Positions 20,783-33,840 of a stretch of DNA of 64,000 bases are shown piece by piece. This stretch comes from Pleurodeles waltl (lineage: Eukaryota > Chordata > Amphibia > Caudata > Salamandridae). The DNA is taken from NCBI RefSeq assembly GCF_031143425.1, contig NC_090437.1, forward strand, positions 1,178,098,863 through 1,178,162,862, given 5' to 3'. A program made the translations under genes and the position numbers. Positions within the stretch are counted from its first letter, which is position 1. The number at the start of each line of letters is the position of its first letter. The notes beneath the pieces were generated by a model, which saw nothing but the letters and a program-made list of their open reading frames with translations, made no database searches and was not told where the DNA came from.

Positions 20783-23700
20783 GTGAATACGACTTTTTAA
20801 TTTGGCAGCTTTCTTGCCATACTGATGCTGGAGATGGAACAGGAAGTCCAAAACACTTGCAGTTCCCATAGGAGGCATCCACTAGATGAGCAGCTCCTGT
20901 GGGGATCATTATAAAAAAATACTCTTGAAAACGCATATACAATGTTAATATTAAAAGCTAATCTTGAAAATTGACTACACAATCCAAAAGGAAAATTAGC
21001 AATATAAATTCCTTTGATAAATAACATTAGTGGTATGTTAAATAAAATCTAGAAATTTGTTAGAAAAGCCAGAGTCTACAGTAAGGTTACAGTTATGTAT
21101 ACAAAACAGACATTTACAGAAATTAACTGAAAAAAAGAAATGTTAAAGTGTTGTTGTAGTTAGAATTACAAAAACAACTATAGCTTATGTTAAAGAAAAC
21201 TTAAAAATTCACTGGAAAAAACAAAGGTTAAAGAGATGTTATAGTTAGGTGGAAATGCCTTTCATAAAGTAATGTTTTAAACTTGAAAAACCACCTACAT
21301 TGGCCAGTTATAGTTCAGTGAGCTAACTATACTTTGTGACCCCGCCATGCACTGCTGATGACATCACCAGAAATATCACTCCTGGCATGTTCAATGGCCT
21401 CATCCAATGAGTATGACAGTTCGCTAAACTTCAAAACATATTTAGTGAGCTTTATCAAGAGCAAATTTTCGATATCTCATCTACTGCTAATTAGGGTTAG
21501 TTTTTGCAATAAGTTTGACCTTCAAAAGAGGTTTAGGTATCCTGAGGGAATGAGCTCTCTGACTGGGACTCTTCACAGGTCAAAGTCTCTGTGTAGTAGG
21601 AGGTTGGGATTTGCATGTCTACAGTAAGTGGGGTCTCTGTGAAGGGCTGTACATAGGGTGAAGGCAGTGTGTATTAACGCCGTGTCCACCTAATGAGCCT
21701 GAGTGTCTTAAGGCAGTGGGATCTCTGAGAAGTGCTGTTTATAGGTTGAAGGAATGAATTTTAGTGGCTTGTTTATAGGACAAAGGATGTGCATAGTTGG
21801 GGATTCATAGGTAATGTGGCTTTGCTATCTGCATGGACTGGCCTATTCATGAAGAGCTGTGTACAAGGCAAAGGACGTGCATAGTTGGGACTTCCCTAGA
21901 AATGGTCTTTGTGTGTAGTGAGGGACTGGTTCATCCACAAAGAGCTCTCCATATTGTGATTACTCTGAGTAGTCAGAGCTTGGCGTGTTTGCGTGTGTGT
22001 GGAGATTGTATACAATAGTATAATTCTGTTATATACATGGATATGTTGATGTAATATATGGTTTACAGGATTAGGCACTATTATGTTACTATTTTTTTAT
22101 TTCAAAAGGGGTTCCTTCACATACGTTTGTGAATAGTATTTTTTAGTACGTGAGTAGTACTACTATAGTACACCTTCACCTGCTACAAAATGCGAATTGT
22201 GCATTACCTGAAAAGGCTAACATGTAAGTAAATAAAACCCTGAAACGTTAAGACTATTTTTCGGAGACCCCATATTTAATTTTCAAGCACTGATTTTTAA
22301 TAACTGGTCCACCTTATTTCTTTTTTCTTTTTTTTCTCGATTAATAAACTGAAATGTACTTTTTAAGTTACATTCATCATGTGCTTCTGAATCTGAGCAT
22401 TGTCTCTCAGAGAAATCTGAATTGCATCGGTATCAGATTGCAATTTACTCAGCCCCATGCGCTGCCATTTCCCTCATCAGAGCTCAGTATGATCTCAGAA
22501 GTACTTTAGTTCTGTGAGACATTTTAAAATTAAAAATCCTTTGAGGTATGGCATATTAGATGGCAGCTTGTTACATGAGAAGTAAAGGTTTCCTGAGTTT
22601 GTGAAATTGCATAGTCACACATAGCGAATTAGATTTGTAATTATCTATTAACTCAGATTCTCTGCATCCAGCCTTTCCCTATTTTTACACTATACTAAAC
22701 CTCATACCCTTACTTGTATTTCACATGAACTTAGAAATTGGAAAAGGTTTAGAACACAGCAAAGGTCACAGGTAACAGATACAATTTTAATACGTTATTC
22801 TAGATCTCCTCACTTGCCTAAATTTCAAAAGTCAGCTCAATCTGGACAACATTCCATGGCACAGTATCAAAGCATTTGTGAGAGGCTGTCTATTTTGTGT
22901 GTGATATTTGTAAAGTATTACTTCTTTGTCTGGGACACAGACATTGGGGTTAAATCTACCTTGTAACCTATTTGTTCTTTTGTTTCACAGATATTCTTTC
23001 AAAATTCAGCATCTATGTACAAATGTTTCAATCAACGTCTCCAGTTTATGTCACCCACCCTTATATCGTTCATACTATGTACCCTGTCAGCAGCCTTACC
23101 TACAACTTAGATTGACATTTTGTGTGCCCTGGCACCGGATCGATAGCAGTGTAGTCTCTAGGAATTTGGTGCTCCCCCTTGGACCTGTCTCTTTTAATAT
23201 GTGTTGAAGGAAAGACTAACTCATTTCTGTTTAAGAACAACAGACAAGGATCTTTATTTTAAGGTTTACCGAGTTTGAGTACACACATGCATAAGCTGGC
23301 ATTCAATGTTACAGTCAATAAACACACAGTTCAAGTTCGAATCACGCAAAGAACTCAGTAGTGTTTCCATTAAAAATCCAGCACAGATTGTGGAAAGAGT
23401 CCCTTCCTGGCATGGAGAAATCACACTTTTTACAGGGCTTTAGACAAAAGCTTCACACAGTGCCAGAAATGGATGAATGGACTGAAAGTTAAATATCAAA
23501 TGCATGCTTCAGGGTATTTTTTGAGCACCCATTTGTATGACTAAACATATTTGACTTTAGGGGCCCATATTATCTTGACTGCAGTTTAAGTACAAATCTG
23601 TCAGAATGCACTATTATGAATTCAGGCCCCGGTGAGAGTGATTAACCATTCCTTATTTCTCTATGTGAACAGTCAAACATACACAGTAGCAAAATGTTGA

Positions 23701-23950
23701 TTCCTAGGCAAGGGGTGACAAGGAAAACAGTAACACTGGATGTTGCTACTCTGACTTACCAGTCTGCTGTGTGCTATCTTCTACTAAGTTCCAACATACA
23801 AAATAAAAGAACAGTATATAGTAGGGATCAATTATGTGCTATCTGAGCTAGTCATTATGTAACAACTGATTGGAAATCTGATTTAATCAAGTGCAAGACT
23901 TAAATTATTGAAAAATATGGATCATGCAAAACCAAAAATTAGATCTAGAG
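20783..23950. other. Unassigned AT-rich DNA with a degenerate long-period repeat
   Basis: No gene motif recognised. Between about 21530 and 21990 a loosely repeated unit of roughly 80-110 bp recurs (GGGATCTCTGAGAAGTGCTG, then TAGGTTGAAGGA or CAAGGCAAAGGACGTGCATAG). A TTTTCTTTTTT tract lies at 22320-22337. The part at 21100-21340 resembles 45820-45960 (shared TTATAGTTA.GTG...TTTTAAAC...AGTTATA order), so a dispersed repeat may be present. Confidence 0.4.
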
Positions 23951-24669
23951 TACCGTGCAGTCCTTAAATATACTTTATTGGCATTTTGTCTACAATCACA
24001 CATCAATTTACACATAGAAGCCATGTGAAGGCACAGTACATCAGTACATCCTCAAGGGTTTTTGTATACAGGGGAATACGTAATCCTTACATATCCGTAA
24101 TATTGCAAGATAAGCCAATAAAACTTAACTTGTAATAAAAATGTATTACATAACATCAACATTATTATGACATTAAACTCAAGAAACCATCTGGGCAGCG
24201 CGATATATCATTTGCCTAATAAATGAAGTAGGATATAAAGCGAGAAACACAAAGTGAGAGACAGTGGTGATTCCATTTGCCGAGGGGGGACCCTCAGAGT
24301 TAGGGGAGTATTCCCGGCAAGAGATTTACTTCTATCTGGGCGATGTGCATACCTATGTTAATGGCCATTCTGCAAACCCTCTTCGAGGGGAACATACATA
24401 ATCATCAAGATGTGAGCAGGGTCAATCGTGTTGGAATATCAAAATGACAGGCTTCTTCTTGTGGATGCTATTTATTATGTAGATGGATCATATAGAGATC
24501 CCATGTCATGATGGCGGAATCACCACCACGTTGTCGTCAATCAGCAGCCATAGCCTTAGCTTCAGCCAAAACCTATTTGTGAGTAACTCACAGCCAGTAA
24601 TCTATTTTGGAAGGCTAGGGTGCCTTCCAGTGCATGGCTGTGAGGCACTTTTAAAGCACTGCTGCAGGA

Positions 24670-25627
24670 TCAGGTAATTTCAAGTAGAGCATATTGCGTT
24701 TTGTGGGAGCTAGTATTCTGAGAAGCAAGTGGGGTCGGTGGAATATGGACCTCTACAATCTTGGAAATCTGTGTCAGAACTTCTGTCCAAGCCTGCAACA
24801 GCAGTGGACATTCCCATACCATGTGTATGAAAGCAGCAAGTTCACGATTACATCTGGGTAACGAGGACATGTCTCTGGAAATTTTGTTTTGAGTTGGTGG
24901 GGTGTGAGGAATGTCTGGTGAACATAATTAAAATGTGTATACTTCAGACATGCATTTCGGGACCTTCTTTGTGCAGTGGTGAGCTCTGTATTTAGAGAGT
25001 TATCCCAGAGTACCTTGCTCTGGGATGATGGACAACCTTTCCCATGATAAAGTGCCCTATATAGGGCCGATATAGCTCTACGTTTTAAACAATGTGTAAG
25101 GATACACTGTAGCCCTGCATGTATCTGAGGTTCAGATGTTGCAGGGGGCCAAGTGTGAACAAGTCGTGCCCTAACGTCTGAGTAAGCAAGAAAGAGGCCC
25201 GCACCCACGTCATATTGCTTCTGCCGGTCCAAGAAGGAGAGTAGTGCCCCGTCTTGATACAGATCGCCTAAGTGCGTTAGCCCAGCCTCCCTCCCTGAGA
25301 TGGAGTTATGCATGCCCAATAGATATACCGGCATAACCGGCAAGTCCCACAAAGGCAGCTCAAGTGCATATGGAAATGGGCCCGTCGGGTGTTAATGTAG
25401 CACGTCCAAGTGAGTTTGGTCGTGAGCAGCAGCAGCCCAGGTTTGTAGCCCGTGCATCCGGGGAAAACAGCCATAGAAGGAGGCTGTCCTCTTACAGACC
25501 AGTGCGTATCAAGTGCATCTCCCCTGCTCCAGTGTCTGCTAGCCAGAGCACGAGCCAATGTAACTGCACTGCAGCACAAAAAAGTTGAAAATTGGGAACT
25601 CCCAGACCGCCCTCTTAGCAAGGTCAA
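24670..25627 (-). pseudogene. L1 ORF2 C-terminal region, fragmented
   Basis: Three overlapping open stretches in different frames (24670-24870, 24774-25352, 25277-25627) resemble the region after the RT in L1 ORF2: a helical segment with PVMPVYLLGMHNSISGREAG, then LGDLYQDG, YPDVIVNLLLS and the ELAAFIHMVWECPLLLQAWTEV block that sits before the C-terminal cysteine/histidine region. Frameshifts separate the pieces. It belongs to the L1 at 23950-28990. Confidence 0.65.
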
Positions 25628-26056
25628 TGTAGGATCATCAGAGAGGGTCTCTTATGTGCCGATCAACATACCAGGGCCGTCTCCAAACCCTGTAAGGCCT
25701 GGAAGAAGGACCTGGGCGGAATCACTGGAAGAGCAGCAAAAAGATATAACAGGTTCAGGAGCAAAAGCATCATAATTATCAATGCTCTGCCTATGGTGGA
25801 CAGAGGTAAATGAGTCCAGAAGGGAATGGACTTTCCTAGGGATGACACTGTCTGCTCATGATTACCCCCACCAAGTCCGTGGGTGAATGAAAAACATTGA
25901 TTCCCAAATAACGGAAGGTGTCAAAGGCCCAGGGGAGGAGTCCTCTCTGTAATTGGTCATGGTGATCTATTGCCACCCCCGCAGTGGGAATATACATGTT
26001 TTGCCCCAATTTATCTTTATGCCAGCAACCTCCCCAAAGAAACGTGAGTAAGTCAT

Positions 26057-26830
26057 TTAAATGAGGCAGTGTGAAAACATGTTCCCATAATCATATAAGT
26101 ACGTTGTCGCATACAGTGAGACAATGTGCCAAATGCGCCCTACTGCAATACCCCAATCTGGGCCTTGAGAGCCTAGTGCTATAGCCAGTGGTTCCATGGC
26201 AATTGCAAACAGGACCGGGGATAGAGAGCAGCCTTGTCGGGTGCCCCGCCCTATGGGAAAGGAAGGTGAAATGTAATGGCCAGTGTGAACGCACGGTCTG
26301 GGATCTGTGTAGAGACGCTTAACCCAATTAATAAAATTGGGTCCTATACCGAAGGCTCGGAGGGTTTGTAGCAGATATTCCCAACCTAGCATGTTGAATG
26401 CTTTCTCAAAATCTAATGATACCCCCACTGGTAAACCCTCTTCTCTGGATAGGGCATCCACAATATGACACTGCTGCCTGATGTTGGAATGAGTGGCCCT
26501 TCCTGGGACAAAACCACTCCGGTCAACGTGAATAAGTGTAGTCATTGTAGGGAGAAGTCTGTTCATAAGGATTTTGCCTAAAATCTTATAATCCATATTT
26601 AGCATTGACAACAGCCTAAATGAGGTCACCTCCAAGGGGTCCTTACCAGGCTTTGGCAGGGCAACAATCAAGGCTTTCCTGAGCGATTCATGAAGAATAC
26701 CTCCCTTATGGGCCTCATTACAGATTTCAAGGAGATGAGGGACTAAGGAGGGCCCAAATGTTGCATAGTGTTCGACAGGAAACCCATTGGTGCCTGTTGT
26801 TTTACCCCTCGCCATTTGCTGAATTGCCAA
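26057..26830 (-). pseudogene. L1 ORF2 reverse transcriptase, active site lost
   Basis: 257 open codons of the RT: ARGKTTGTNGFPVEHY, LIVALPKPGKDP, FRLLSMLNMDYKILGKIL, DRSGFVPGRATHSNIR, VGVSLDFEKAFNMLGWEYL, then GTRQGCSLSPVLFAIAMEPL. Where the FADD or YADD box should follow, it reads SLYATTYLY, so the catalytic aspartates are gone. The upstream linker is at 26830-27290 in other frames. It is clearly L1-type by the LDFEKAF and RQGCSLSP boxes. Confidence 0.85.
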
Positions 26831-27441
26831 AGTGACTTCCTCCCGTTGGAGGGGCCACTCCAGCTCCTGATGTCACCCCGGGGACAGAGTGGGAAGCAAC
26901 CCTGCACAAAGCCAATCAGCCAGTGCAGAAGGAGTGGGAGCCTCTGGGGCAGTATATAATTGTTTGTAGTATTTCGTGAATACGTCATTAATGTCTGCCT
27001 GAGTGTTTTGGATATCCCCCTGTGGTCTTGTATGGCTCCTGTCATGGATCTGGCCATCTCCGTTCACAGCAGCCAGGCTAGTATACGCCCTGGCTTGTCA
27101 CTGTCTGCATGCTGACAGGCCACATAGGATTTATAATCTAGGTCATCTAATCTGTTGAGTTCCTCCCAGTAGTGGCAGTGTTGGACCACCAGTGTCAGAA
27201 ATGTACTCAGTGTAGTGACTACCTTCATCGCAAGTTGGTCTGATTCCAGTACTTTGCGCATAAGTGTGGATCGAGCCCCCTATTTTGTAGAGATACAATG
27301 TCCCCTCATTACCATTTTCAGTTTTTTTGGCATGTAGCCAGGTCCAAAAGTCCTCCGGGGAATGGAAGATGTGGCTTACTTTGCCATCTACCACTCAAAG
27401 CTTAGATGGAAACAAGAGGGCATATTTAAAGTTTGCCTCTC

Positions 27442-28185
27442 TTAAGTGGTGTTCATTTTGATGTAAGTATTCCATTGCCTTTGCAGTGTCATAGTGAAGT
27501 CCAGATATGCTGTAACCAGAGCATTGTCATGGTGCCTAGGTTCTTTGGTTTGGAATTGCTGCAGAATTAAGTTGCGGTCTATGTAATTATGTAGCTGTGT
27601 GATTATTGGTCGCAGTGGTGCTTCAGGCACCGGAGGGCGACCTGGTACACGGTGCACTCTTCCAATAGAAAAGAACTTCGATGGCTTGCCCGCCAAGACC
27701 CTCTTTGTGAGCCAGGTTTCGAGGAAAAGTTCTATCCTGGGACCCTCGGCAGACTCGGGGAAACCCAATAGGCATATGTTATTGCGCCTAGCGAGCCCTT
27801 CCGCATCCTCAGCTCTTCGCTGTAATGTAATCATGTAATCTTCCATTAATTGCAGCCAGGAGTGGACATCCTGTACCATAGATCGCACCATGGCGAGGAT
27901 GGATTCTGCTTCTTCCACACAGTCTAACAGTTTACGGTGAGCTGCATGAAGTAGATTCACTTCTGTAATAATTGCGTCTATCCGAGACACAATAGAGATA
28001 GCTTGCAGTACTTTGTCAAATTGCACAGAGTGGGACTGCAATGTAGTTTCAGAATGGCAGAGTGTCTCTAATGTGGAGTCCCGTAAGTTAGTAGATTGTG
28101 GACCCTCATCTGGTCCCGCCGCTGATGGTTTGATTGGCTTGGATTTCCCCATCGTGGAAGGAAGGGTGACAAAGTACTGTTTCAT
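27442..28185 (-). pseudogene. L1 ORF1-like protein, C-terminus frameshifted
   Basis: 247 open codons from an ATG at 28185; MGKSKPIK at 28152 is the more L1-like start. Parts: a basic N-terminus, a coiled coil (QFDKVLQAISIVSRIDAIITEV... and LQRRAEDAEGLA), the RRM start RRNNICLLGFPESAEG, and HNYIDRNLILQQF. The expected C-terminal FP-KL...FHSPEDFWTWL lies in another frame at about 27345-27430, so a frameshift near 27450 broke it. Confidence 0.82.
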
Positions 28186-28199
28186 GGCATTCGAAGGAT

Positions 28200-28990
28200 G
28201 TTCTCATCCGCATTAAGGTAATGTACAGTTACTGCCATGCAGGTTTGGGCCCAAGGCGCGGCACACAGACTCTGAATCATTCCTCCATCCTTTGAATCAC
28301 AGCGCCTGGGAGCCAGGCCATGCATCAGGATGCCGCATAAGCAAGGCGCACTCCTCCAGGATTTACTAATGTGCGCTCTGTTCCTCTCTCACTACCAGGG
28401 CTGTAACTGTAGGTATTGCCCGCACAGCATTTAAGTGAATTGTCTCGGGGGGGGGTCGGTCTCCCCTCATTACCCCGTTCTAGGTCTTATGGGCCTAGCC
28501 TCCCTTCAGCGAGGCCCAGGATAATCCAAGCACAGTCTTCAAAGTGTTGGGGTCCAGTACCAAGGTCCAATGTTTCGGGAGGGATGTTTCGGGAGCTCAC
28601 CTTCTCCATTGGCCACTCTTCGCCTGCCCATGTGGCCAGTCTCTCCCCCGGGGCTCCGATAGTTGGTGGTGTCAATCCACCCCACTCCGTCCTCCTCCGT
28701 CAGGTACACAGGCTCAGCCTTTTCCCAACCACACCCTTCAGCCAGGTCTCAGTTGATCAGAGCACCCTGGGCCAAGGTCCTGCTCCGCTCTCAGGGGCAC
28801 AGAAGGGGCTCACCTTCGTGTCAGCCAGTCTCCGCCCTCGGATCCAGGCTCAGCTCGTTGGCAGCCCAACAGTTGGAACACTCGTGCGCAGCCAGGCCGC
28901 TACTCCTCTCTCTATCTCTCAACTGGCCGAAACCGGCGTGTTTAGCCCCACCGAGGTCCTAGTGGCTGGCAGCACGATTCAGGGGAGCTT
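28200..28990. other. GC-richer region between two divergent LINEs
   Basis: It lies upstream of both the minus-strand L1 ORF1 and the plus-strand LINE ORF1, and probably holds both 5' UTRs back to back. GCTCACCTTC...GGCCAGTCTC.CCC...GG recurs imperfectly at about 28597 and 28809, suggesting two related promoter monomers. An open plus frame (28416-28997) lacks protein-like features and is not called. Confidence 0.4.
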
Positions 28991-29054
28991 CGGGTAAGTT
29001 GTGCTTACTTTTTTTCAAATTACCCCCTTATTGGTGCAGAGATTCTTGTACAGA

Positions 29055-30062
29055 ATGGGAAAACGCAAGGTGAGAACTAGTCCTGATTTGGGCCCTGCTA
29101 AATCAAAAATTTCAAAAACTAATAATAATTTAATAGAAGAAGTGGAGCTAATTCGTAATAAAAAAGAGAGGAACATTCGGAAGAGGCTGAAATTGGGAAC
29201 TCTATTGCCATTTCTAACAACTGGAACTAATTCTTCTACTGATGCCCGGCCCATGAGTGTCCCGTCTCAAGCACTTGCTTCTAAAAGCCACTCTCAAACT
29301 GTCAATTTTCCCTTAAATTCTGTACCCAAGTCCAATTCGGAAGCCTTAGTCACTGATACTATTATTCATGGGATCTCCTGTTCAAATAGTTTTTCTATTC
29401 TTGACCAACAAGACTTGGACAGTGCTCAACAGATCACCCCGGTTCTCTTGCTCTCCAATTGCGATTCTCCTGGAGAAGAACTTTTAGCACTGGTCTTCAG
29501 TTTAAAGAGTGAAGTAGGAGAGTTGAAGCATTTATTGCTTGAAGTTCTCAAGCTTCTCAAGAAACCTGATCTACCTCTTCCTCGTGTAGTGAAGCCATTG
29601 CCTTTGCCATGTATTCATTCCTCGGCTCCTGTGTCCTCTCCAGCAGATTTGTCATCGAACTCTGAGGTTGTCCAGGGTCCCAATCATAGGTCTAATTATA
29701 GTAGAAATGCTGTGCCACCTTTGGCAAAATCTATGCCTTCTCTCTCTAACCTTGATCGGAAGCAGGACACTACATTAGTATCTGGCCAGTCCTCTTATAT
29801 GCCCAATGAAAATTGCATGTATATGTGCAATGTCCCTTCGCTTTCAGTACAAACGCGGGAAGATAAATCTTCCTTAATCAACAAGGTTTCGCATTGGATT
29901 TATCATGTCAGAGGTTGTAGCTCAATTATCCATGCCGACATCGTATCGGCCAAATGGTTAAGTGGCCGATCTGGCAGGCAGGACATCATTAAATTCAACC
30001 TTTCAAGTCCCTTTCTGGTTATTGCAGATGAAAGCACGCAATTACACAAGGAAGGAACTTGA
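29055..30062 (+). CDS. LINE ORF1-like protein
   Basis: 335 codons from the ATG (MGKRKVRTSPDLGPAKSK) to a stop at 30060. The basic N-terminus looks like a nuclear or RNA-binding signal; the middle is Ser/Pro-rich with a short leucine-rich helix (EELLALVFSLKSEVGELKHLLLEVLKLL, near residues 155-185), possibly for self-association; the end (ADIVSAKWLSGRSGR...IIKFNLSSPFLVI) resembles the start of an RNA-binding fold. Sequence likely to be its continuation follows in another frame (about 30060-30276), so the C-terminus may be cut short by a frameshift. Its role as an RNP protein is inferred from position. Confidence 0.65.
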   Translation: MGKRKVRTSPDLGPAKSKISKTNNNLIEEVELIRNKKERNIRKRLKLGTLLPFLTTGTNSSTDARPMSVPSQALASKSHSQTVNFPLNSVPKSNSEALVTDTIIHGISCSNSFSILDQQDLDSAQQITPVLLLSNCDSPGEELLALVFSLKSEVGELKHLLLEVLKLLKKPDLPLPRVVKPLPLPCIHSSAPVSSPADLSSNSEVVQGPNHRSNYSRNAVPPLAKSMPSLSNLDRKQDTTLVSGQSSYMPNENCMYMCNVPSLSVQTREDKSSLINKVSHWIYHVRGCSSIIHADIVSAKWLSGRSGRQDIIKFNLSSPFLVIADESTQLHKEGT

Positions 30063-30396
30063 TATATTTTTCAGTGACAGCAGTTCTGCTTCGGGAAGCA
30101 CAAGTTTGCCCACTCGATCAAGCATGACCATGCTGGCACAAATCAATGCAACAGGCCATGATGCTTTTATTGGCTCGAAATCCAGCCCAGCTGTTGAGAC
30201 TGATATGGGTTCCGCTCCCAAACGTATTAGTGCATGTGATTCTGAGCTTCAGGGGGTCACTTCAGACGTTGATTGACTATGTTTTTCCAGTTTCTGTAAC
30301 TCTAGTATTAGACCTGACTTACAGACTTCATCACATTCAAGAATCTTGTCAAATTCAGGTGTCCATACTTCACATGATCCTCAAACTGTCTTCATT

Positions 30397-33300
30397 ATGA
30401 ACTCTAATCCTGTATCGCATGTTGAACACAACAACGATCATTTCACAGTTGATTCAACTAGTGAACCTACCTGCCGCATTGCACACTTGACAGGGAAGTA
30501 CTTGTCCTTGAATGTGGCTGGCATTAAAAGTAAATCAGTCGACTCTGACTGGGGGGCTTATGTTGAAACCTTTTGCATTTGCATGTTCCAGGAAACGTGG
30601 GCTACAGAAAGTGTGTACAGGCAAGGGTTTTGCTCTTATATTAAAAATGCTACGAAGTCTCCCATAGGTAGGGCGATAGGGGGATTATGCACCTGGGTTA
30701 AGACGACTGAGGGGGGTGAAGTAAAGGAAATTTTTTTAGATTCCCCTGATATTCTGGCAATAGCAATACTGCCAAACTCAGGTACTCCAGTCTTATGTAT
30801 TAATATGTACAACAGACAAGGCCCCTTCAATCATCGGTCTGCTACCATAGATCTCCTGCATAATCTTATTTTAGACTTTCGTCCCAAATATTGTATTATT
30901 ACTGCAGGCGACCTTAATGCTCAAATTGAATTCAACTCGGCCTTTATTGAGGCAACGCAGATTGAAGATGAAGTGTGGAATATTCCCCCTCTTCCAACTC
31001 AGCCAGCGTTATCTACTGTTTGTAGTAGGGTGTTGCAGGTAATAGATCTTACAGTAATACATGGTCTTCGCCTTGGCAATGGTCGGTTTCCAGCTGATAC
31101 TCCCGCTAGATAAACTTTTCTTAGGGGATCATATAGCAGTACTCTGGATTATGTTATTTTTTATTTAAGGGTTTGGCATTCCATAATAGATGTGAAGGTG
31201 GGCCCACGGCATACTAGTGATCATGCGCCTTTACAAATTGTTTACGATAGAACTCTTTTATCAGGAGCTGTGTCTCTTTTTGTTTCCAATGCTCATGGAG
31301 CCTTGAAGCTGTCCAGTAACAGGTGTGCTGTGAGATGGGATTTGTTCCAGAAGTTTAACATGTTAAGGGATAAACTGCGTGCCTTAGTCTCCAGACACCA
31401 GCTTTTTGATGACCATTTTGTATTAACTTCGCTGGAAGTTATGTCCTCTCATGTGGACCTCTTTGCAGCCCTTAAGGAGCTGTTTAATAAAACTGTTATG
31501 AATCGAAGTAATTCCTCTTCCCCATCTAGCAGCAAGTGGTTTGACAAGAGGTGCCGAGAGGCTAAGAGTTTTTTTATCAAAGCTCTAAGGATCGGGAAGC
31601 TATTGTGAGGGCAAGAAGAACATATGTCTCCACATGCAAGATGTGCAAACTCGAGCATGAGAAGAGTCTATGGGGCGAACTGGCCGAGGTGGCTAGGACG
31701 CATGATGCCAAACCTTTCAGGCTTCTGGTCATGCGTAGAGAGTCAAATCTCATCCGTCCCAGAATGCCATATTGCCGCTGACATCTGGTTAACCCACTTT
31801 AGGGAGCTGTATGGCTCCACACCTGATTCCACTGCCATCAGCTCCGGAGAGATATCGTCACTTTGTTCTTCAGCGATCTCTCTGCCTCCTTTCACTTTAA
31901 AAGAAACTGAGTTGGCAATTCTTGCCCAAAAATCAGAGAAGGCTCCTGGGCCGGATGGAATTCCCTCCGATTTATATAAATCAGATTTGCCCAAATGGAC
32001 TCTGTATATAAATAGGATATCAAAAATGTCCTTGTCCTCTAGGTCTTACCCTGATTCTTGGAAGGAGGCAATAATTGTGCCCATACACAAGAAAAGCAAG
32101 AAAAATCTTCCAGGGAGCTATAGACCTATCAGCTTACTAGACAATTTGCAAAAAATATTCTGCTATCAGCTGTTAAGTAGGCTGAAGCATTCGATAGTGA
32201 AAAATTATGCATTAAGTCACTTCTAGGCAGGGTTCAGAGACAAGGTCAGTACTATCAACCAGGTTTTCCGCTTCACTACCATAAAGTGGAAGACGGTAGA
32301 TGTGGACTCAGGCCACCTTTTTGTGGCATTTTTTTATTTGAAATCCGCTTTTGACCTTGTCCCGCGTCCCAAACTGTGGGAAGTCATGAGTAAAGCTGGA
32401 GTCCCTGGCTCCATGCTTAATATAATTAAAGATCTTTACTCAGGCAATTGTGTCAAAATACGATGGGGTCTGGCAGGTGATCTGACTTCAGCATTTCCCA
32501 CAGTTCGTGGTGTGAGACAGGGTTGTGTACTTGTGCCCACCCTGTTTCTCTTATTTATCAATGCATGTATTCCCTATCTCTTGGATTGTCCTAGTGATGC
32601 CCCTAGTATGGGAGGGTAGAAGTTCCCATGTCTTTTATTCGCTGATGATAATTTGCTACTTTCCCGAACAGCCATGGGCCTTTCAAGTTTCCTTGCAAGG
32701 TTCGTGGAGTTCTGTAAAGATCATGGCCTGGAAATTAATTCATTAAAAACGAAATATATGGTGTTTGGAGACAAAAAGCAGAAAATTAAGAGACCTGTTT
32801 ATCTAGAAGGTGCCTTACTGGAAAGAGTGGGCACTTTTGATTATCTAGGTGTAAAATTAGAAGATTCACACCACTGGCATGCCCATCTCCAGAAATCATT
32901 AATGTGCCTGAAGCAAAGGGCGGGTGGTATTGCGAGATTTGCAACAAGGTCCCTCAGCTTTGCCTTGACTGCTGCTCTTGAAATATACAAATCACAAGCC
33001 GGGGGGGCTTTGTATGGTGCTGAGCTATGGGGTTACTGCAATTTGGAGAACCTGGTTAGGGCGGAAAATCAGTTTTTAAAGATGTTGTTAAAAGTTCCTT
33101 CAAGTACCCCATCTTTGCCTATCCGAATAGATTTAAATCTTTTTCCAATTAACCAGATCGCTGCTTTAAGGCCACTACTGTTTTGGATCCGGTTATGGTC
33201 ATCAGACGCTCTCATTCCATTTAGATGTGGGCTGCCCAATCTGGTGGGCACTAACCTCAATACCAAAATCAAGTGGTGTTCCTATGTTGAACGGTCCTTA

Positions 33301-33840
33301 TTTCATCTTGGCTTGGGGTCCTACTGGAAGGATCCCTCTTCTATTCCCAAAAATGCTGCTCAGACATTGAAGGATGCTTTTTGGCTTAAAGTCCAACCTG
33401 CACAATTGGCTGAAGTTGCGTCCTCTTGCATGACTGATAGTTTTCTGCAATTCAAATGTCATTATGAATTTGAGCCCTTTATGGATGCAGTACTCTCTCC
33501 ATTTGCGCACGCTCTTTTTATCAGATTTAGAATAGGGTCTCTTCCTCTGTGTTCTTTAACTTACAAATGGCCCAATTCCACCAACAAGCCTAAGGTATGC
33601 CCGATGGACTGTAAGAATGAAGAGTCTGATCTCCATGTCCTTTTTCAATGTCGTGCATATGACAAACAGAGGGCTTTTTGGATTATTCCCCTATGCAAAC
33701 AAATGGGTTTCAGGAAATGTTTATCTGCTGAGAGAGTATTTAAATCTGATCCATCTGTACAAATAGTTTACCCTGTGGCAAAATTTCTTGAATCAATATG
33801 GGGTTTTAGATTAGCGATTTTAAAGAATAAGACTTGGTAG
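30397..33840 (+). pseudogene. LINE ORF2: endonuclease and reverse transcriptase, three stop codons
   Basis: One reading frame holds almost the whole polyprotein. Endonuclease (30480-31260): LSLNVAGIKSK, QETW, GDLNAQ, STLDYVI and TSDHAPL, all key residues present. RT (31900-32770): KAPGPDGIPSDLY, PGSYRPISLLDN, FFYLKSAFDLVPR, GVRQGCVLVPTLF, FADDN with both aspartates, and INSLKTKYMVFG. C-terminus: CPMDCKNEESDLHVLFQC, a Cys/His motif. Lesions are TAA at 31111, TAG at 32224, TAG at 32617, and a frameshifted patch between about 31590 and 31740 where the likely original sequence (KMCKLEHEKSLWGELAEVAR) lies in another frame. It is not functional as it stands, but lightly damaged. Confidence 0.85.

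Larger units (their letters stand above)
23950..28990 (-). mobile_element. Second L1-like LINE, degenerate, endonuclease deleted
   Basis: On the minus strand: a GC-richer 5' region (about 28200-28990), ORF1 (27442-28185 and its shifted C-terminus to about 27340), then without an endonuclease the ORF2 linker and RT (27290-26050), and a long C-terminal part (25630-24670). The 3' end near 23960 has AATAAAG on the minus strand. The ORF1 C-terminus (FPSKL...FHSPEDFWTWL) is followed within about 50 bp by post-endonuclease ORF2 sequence, so the ORF1 stop, inter-ORF spacer and whole endonuclease are missing. Confidence 0.75.

Noticed and set aside
28416..28997. 193-codon plus-strand frame
   Set aside because: GC-rich, Ser/Pro-rich by composition, no ATG context or domain; better explained as LINE 5' UTR.
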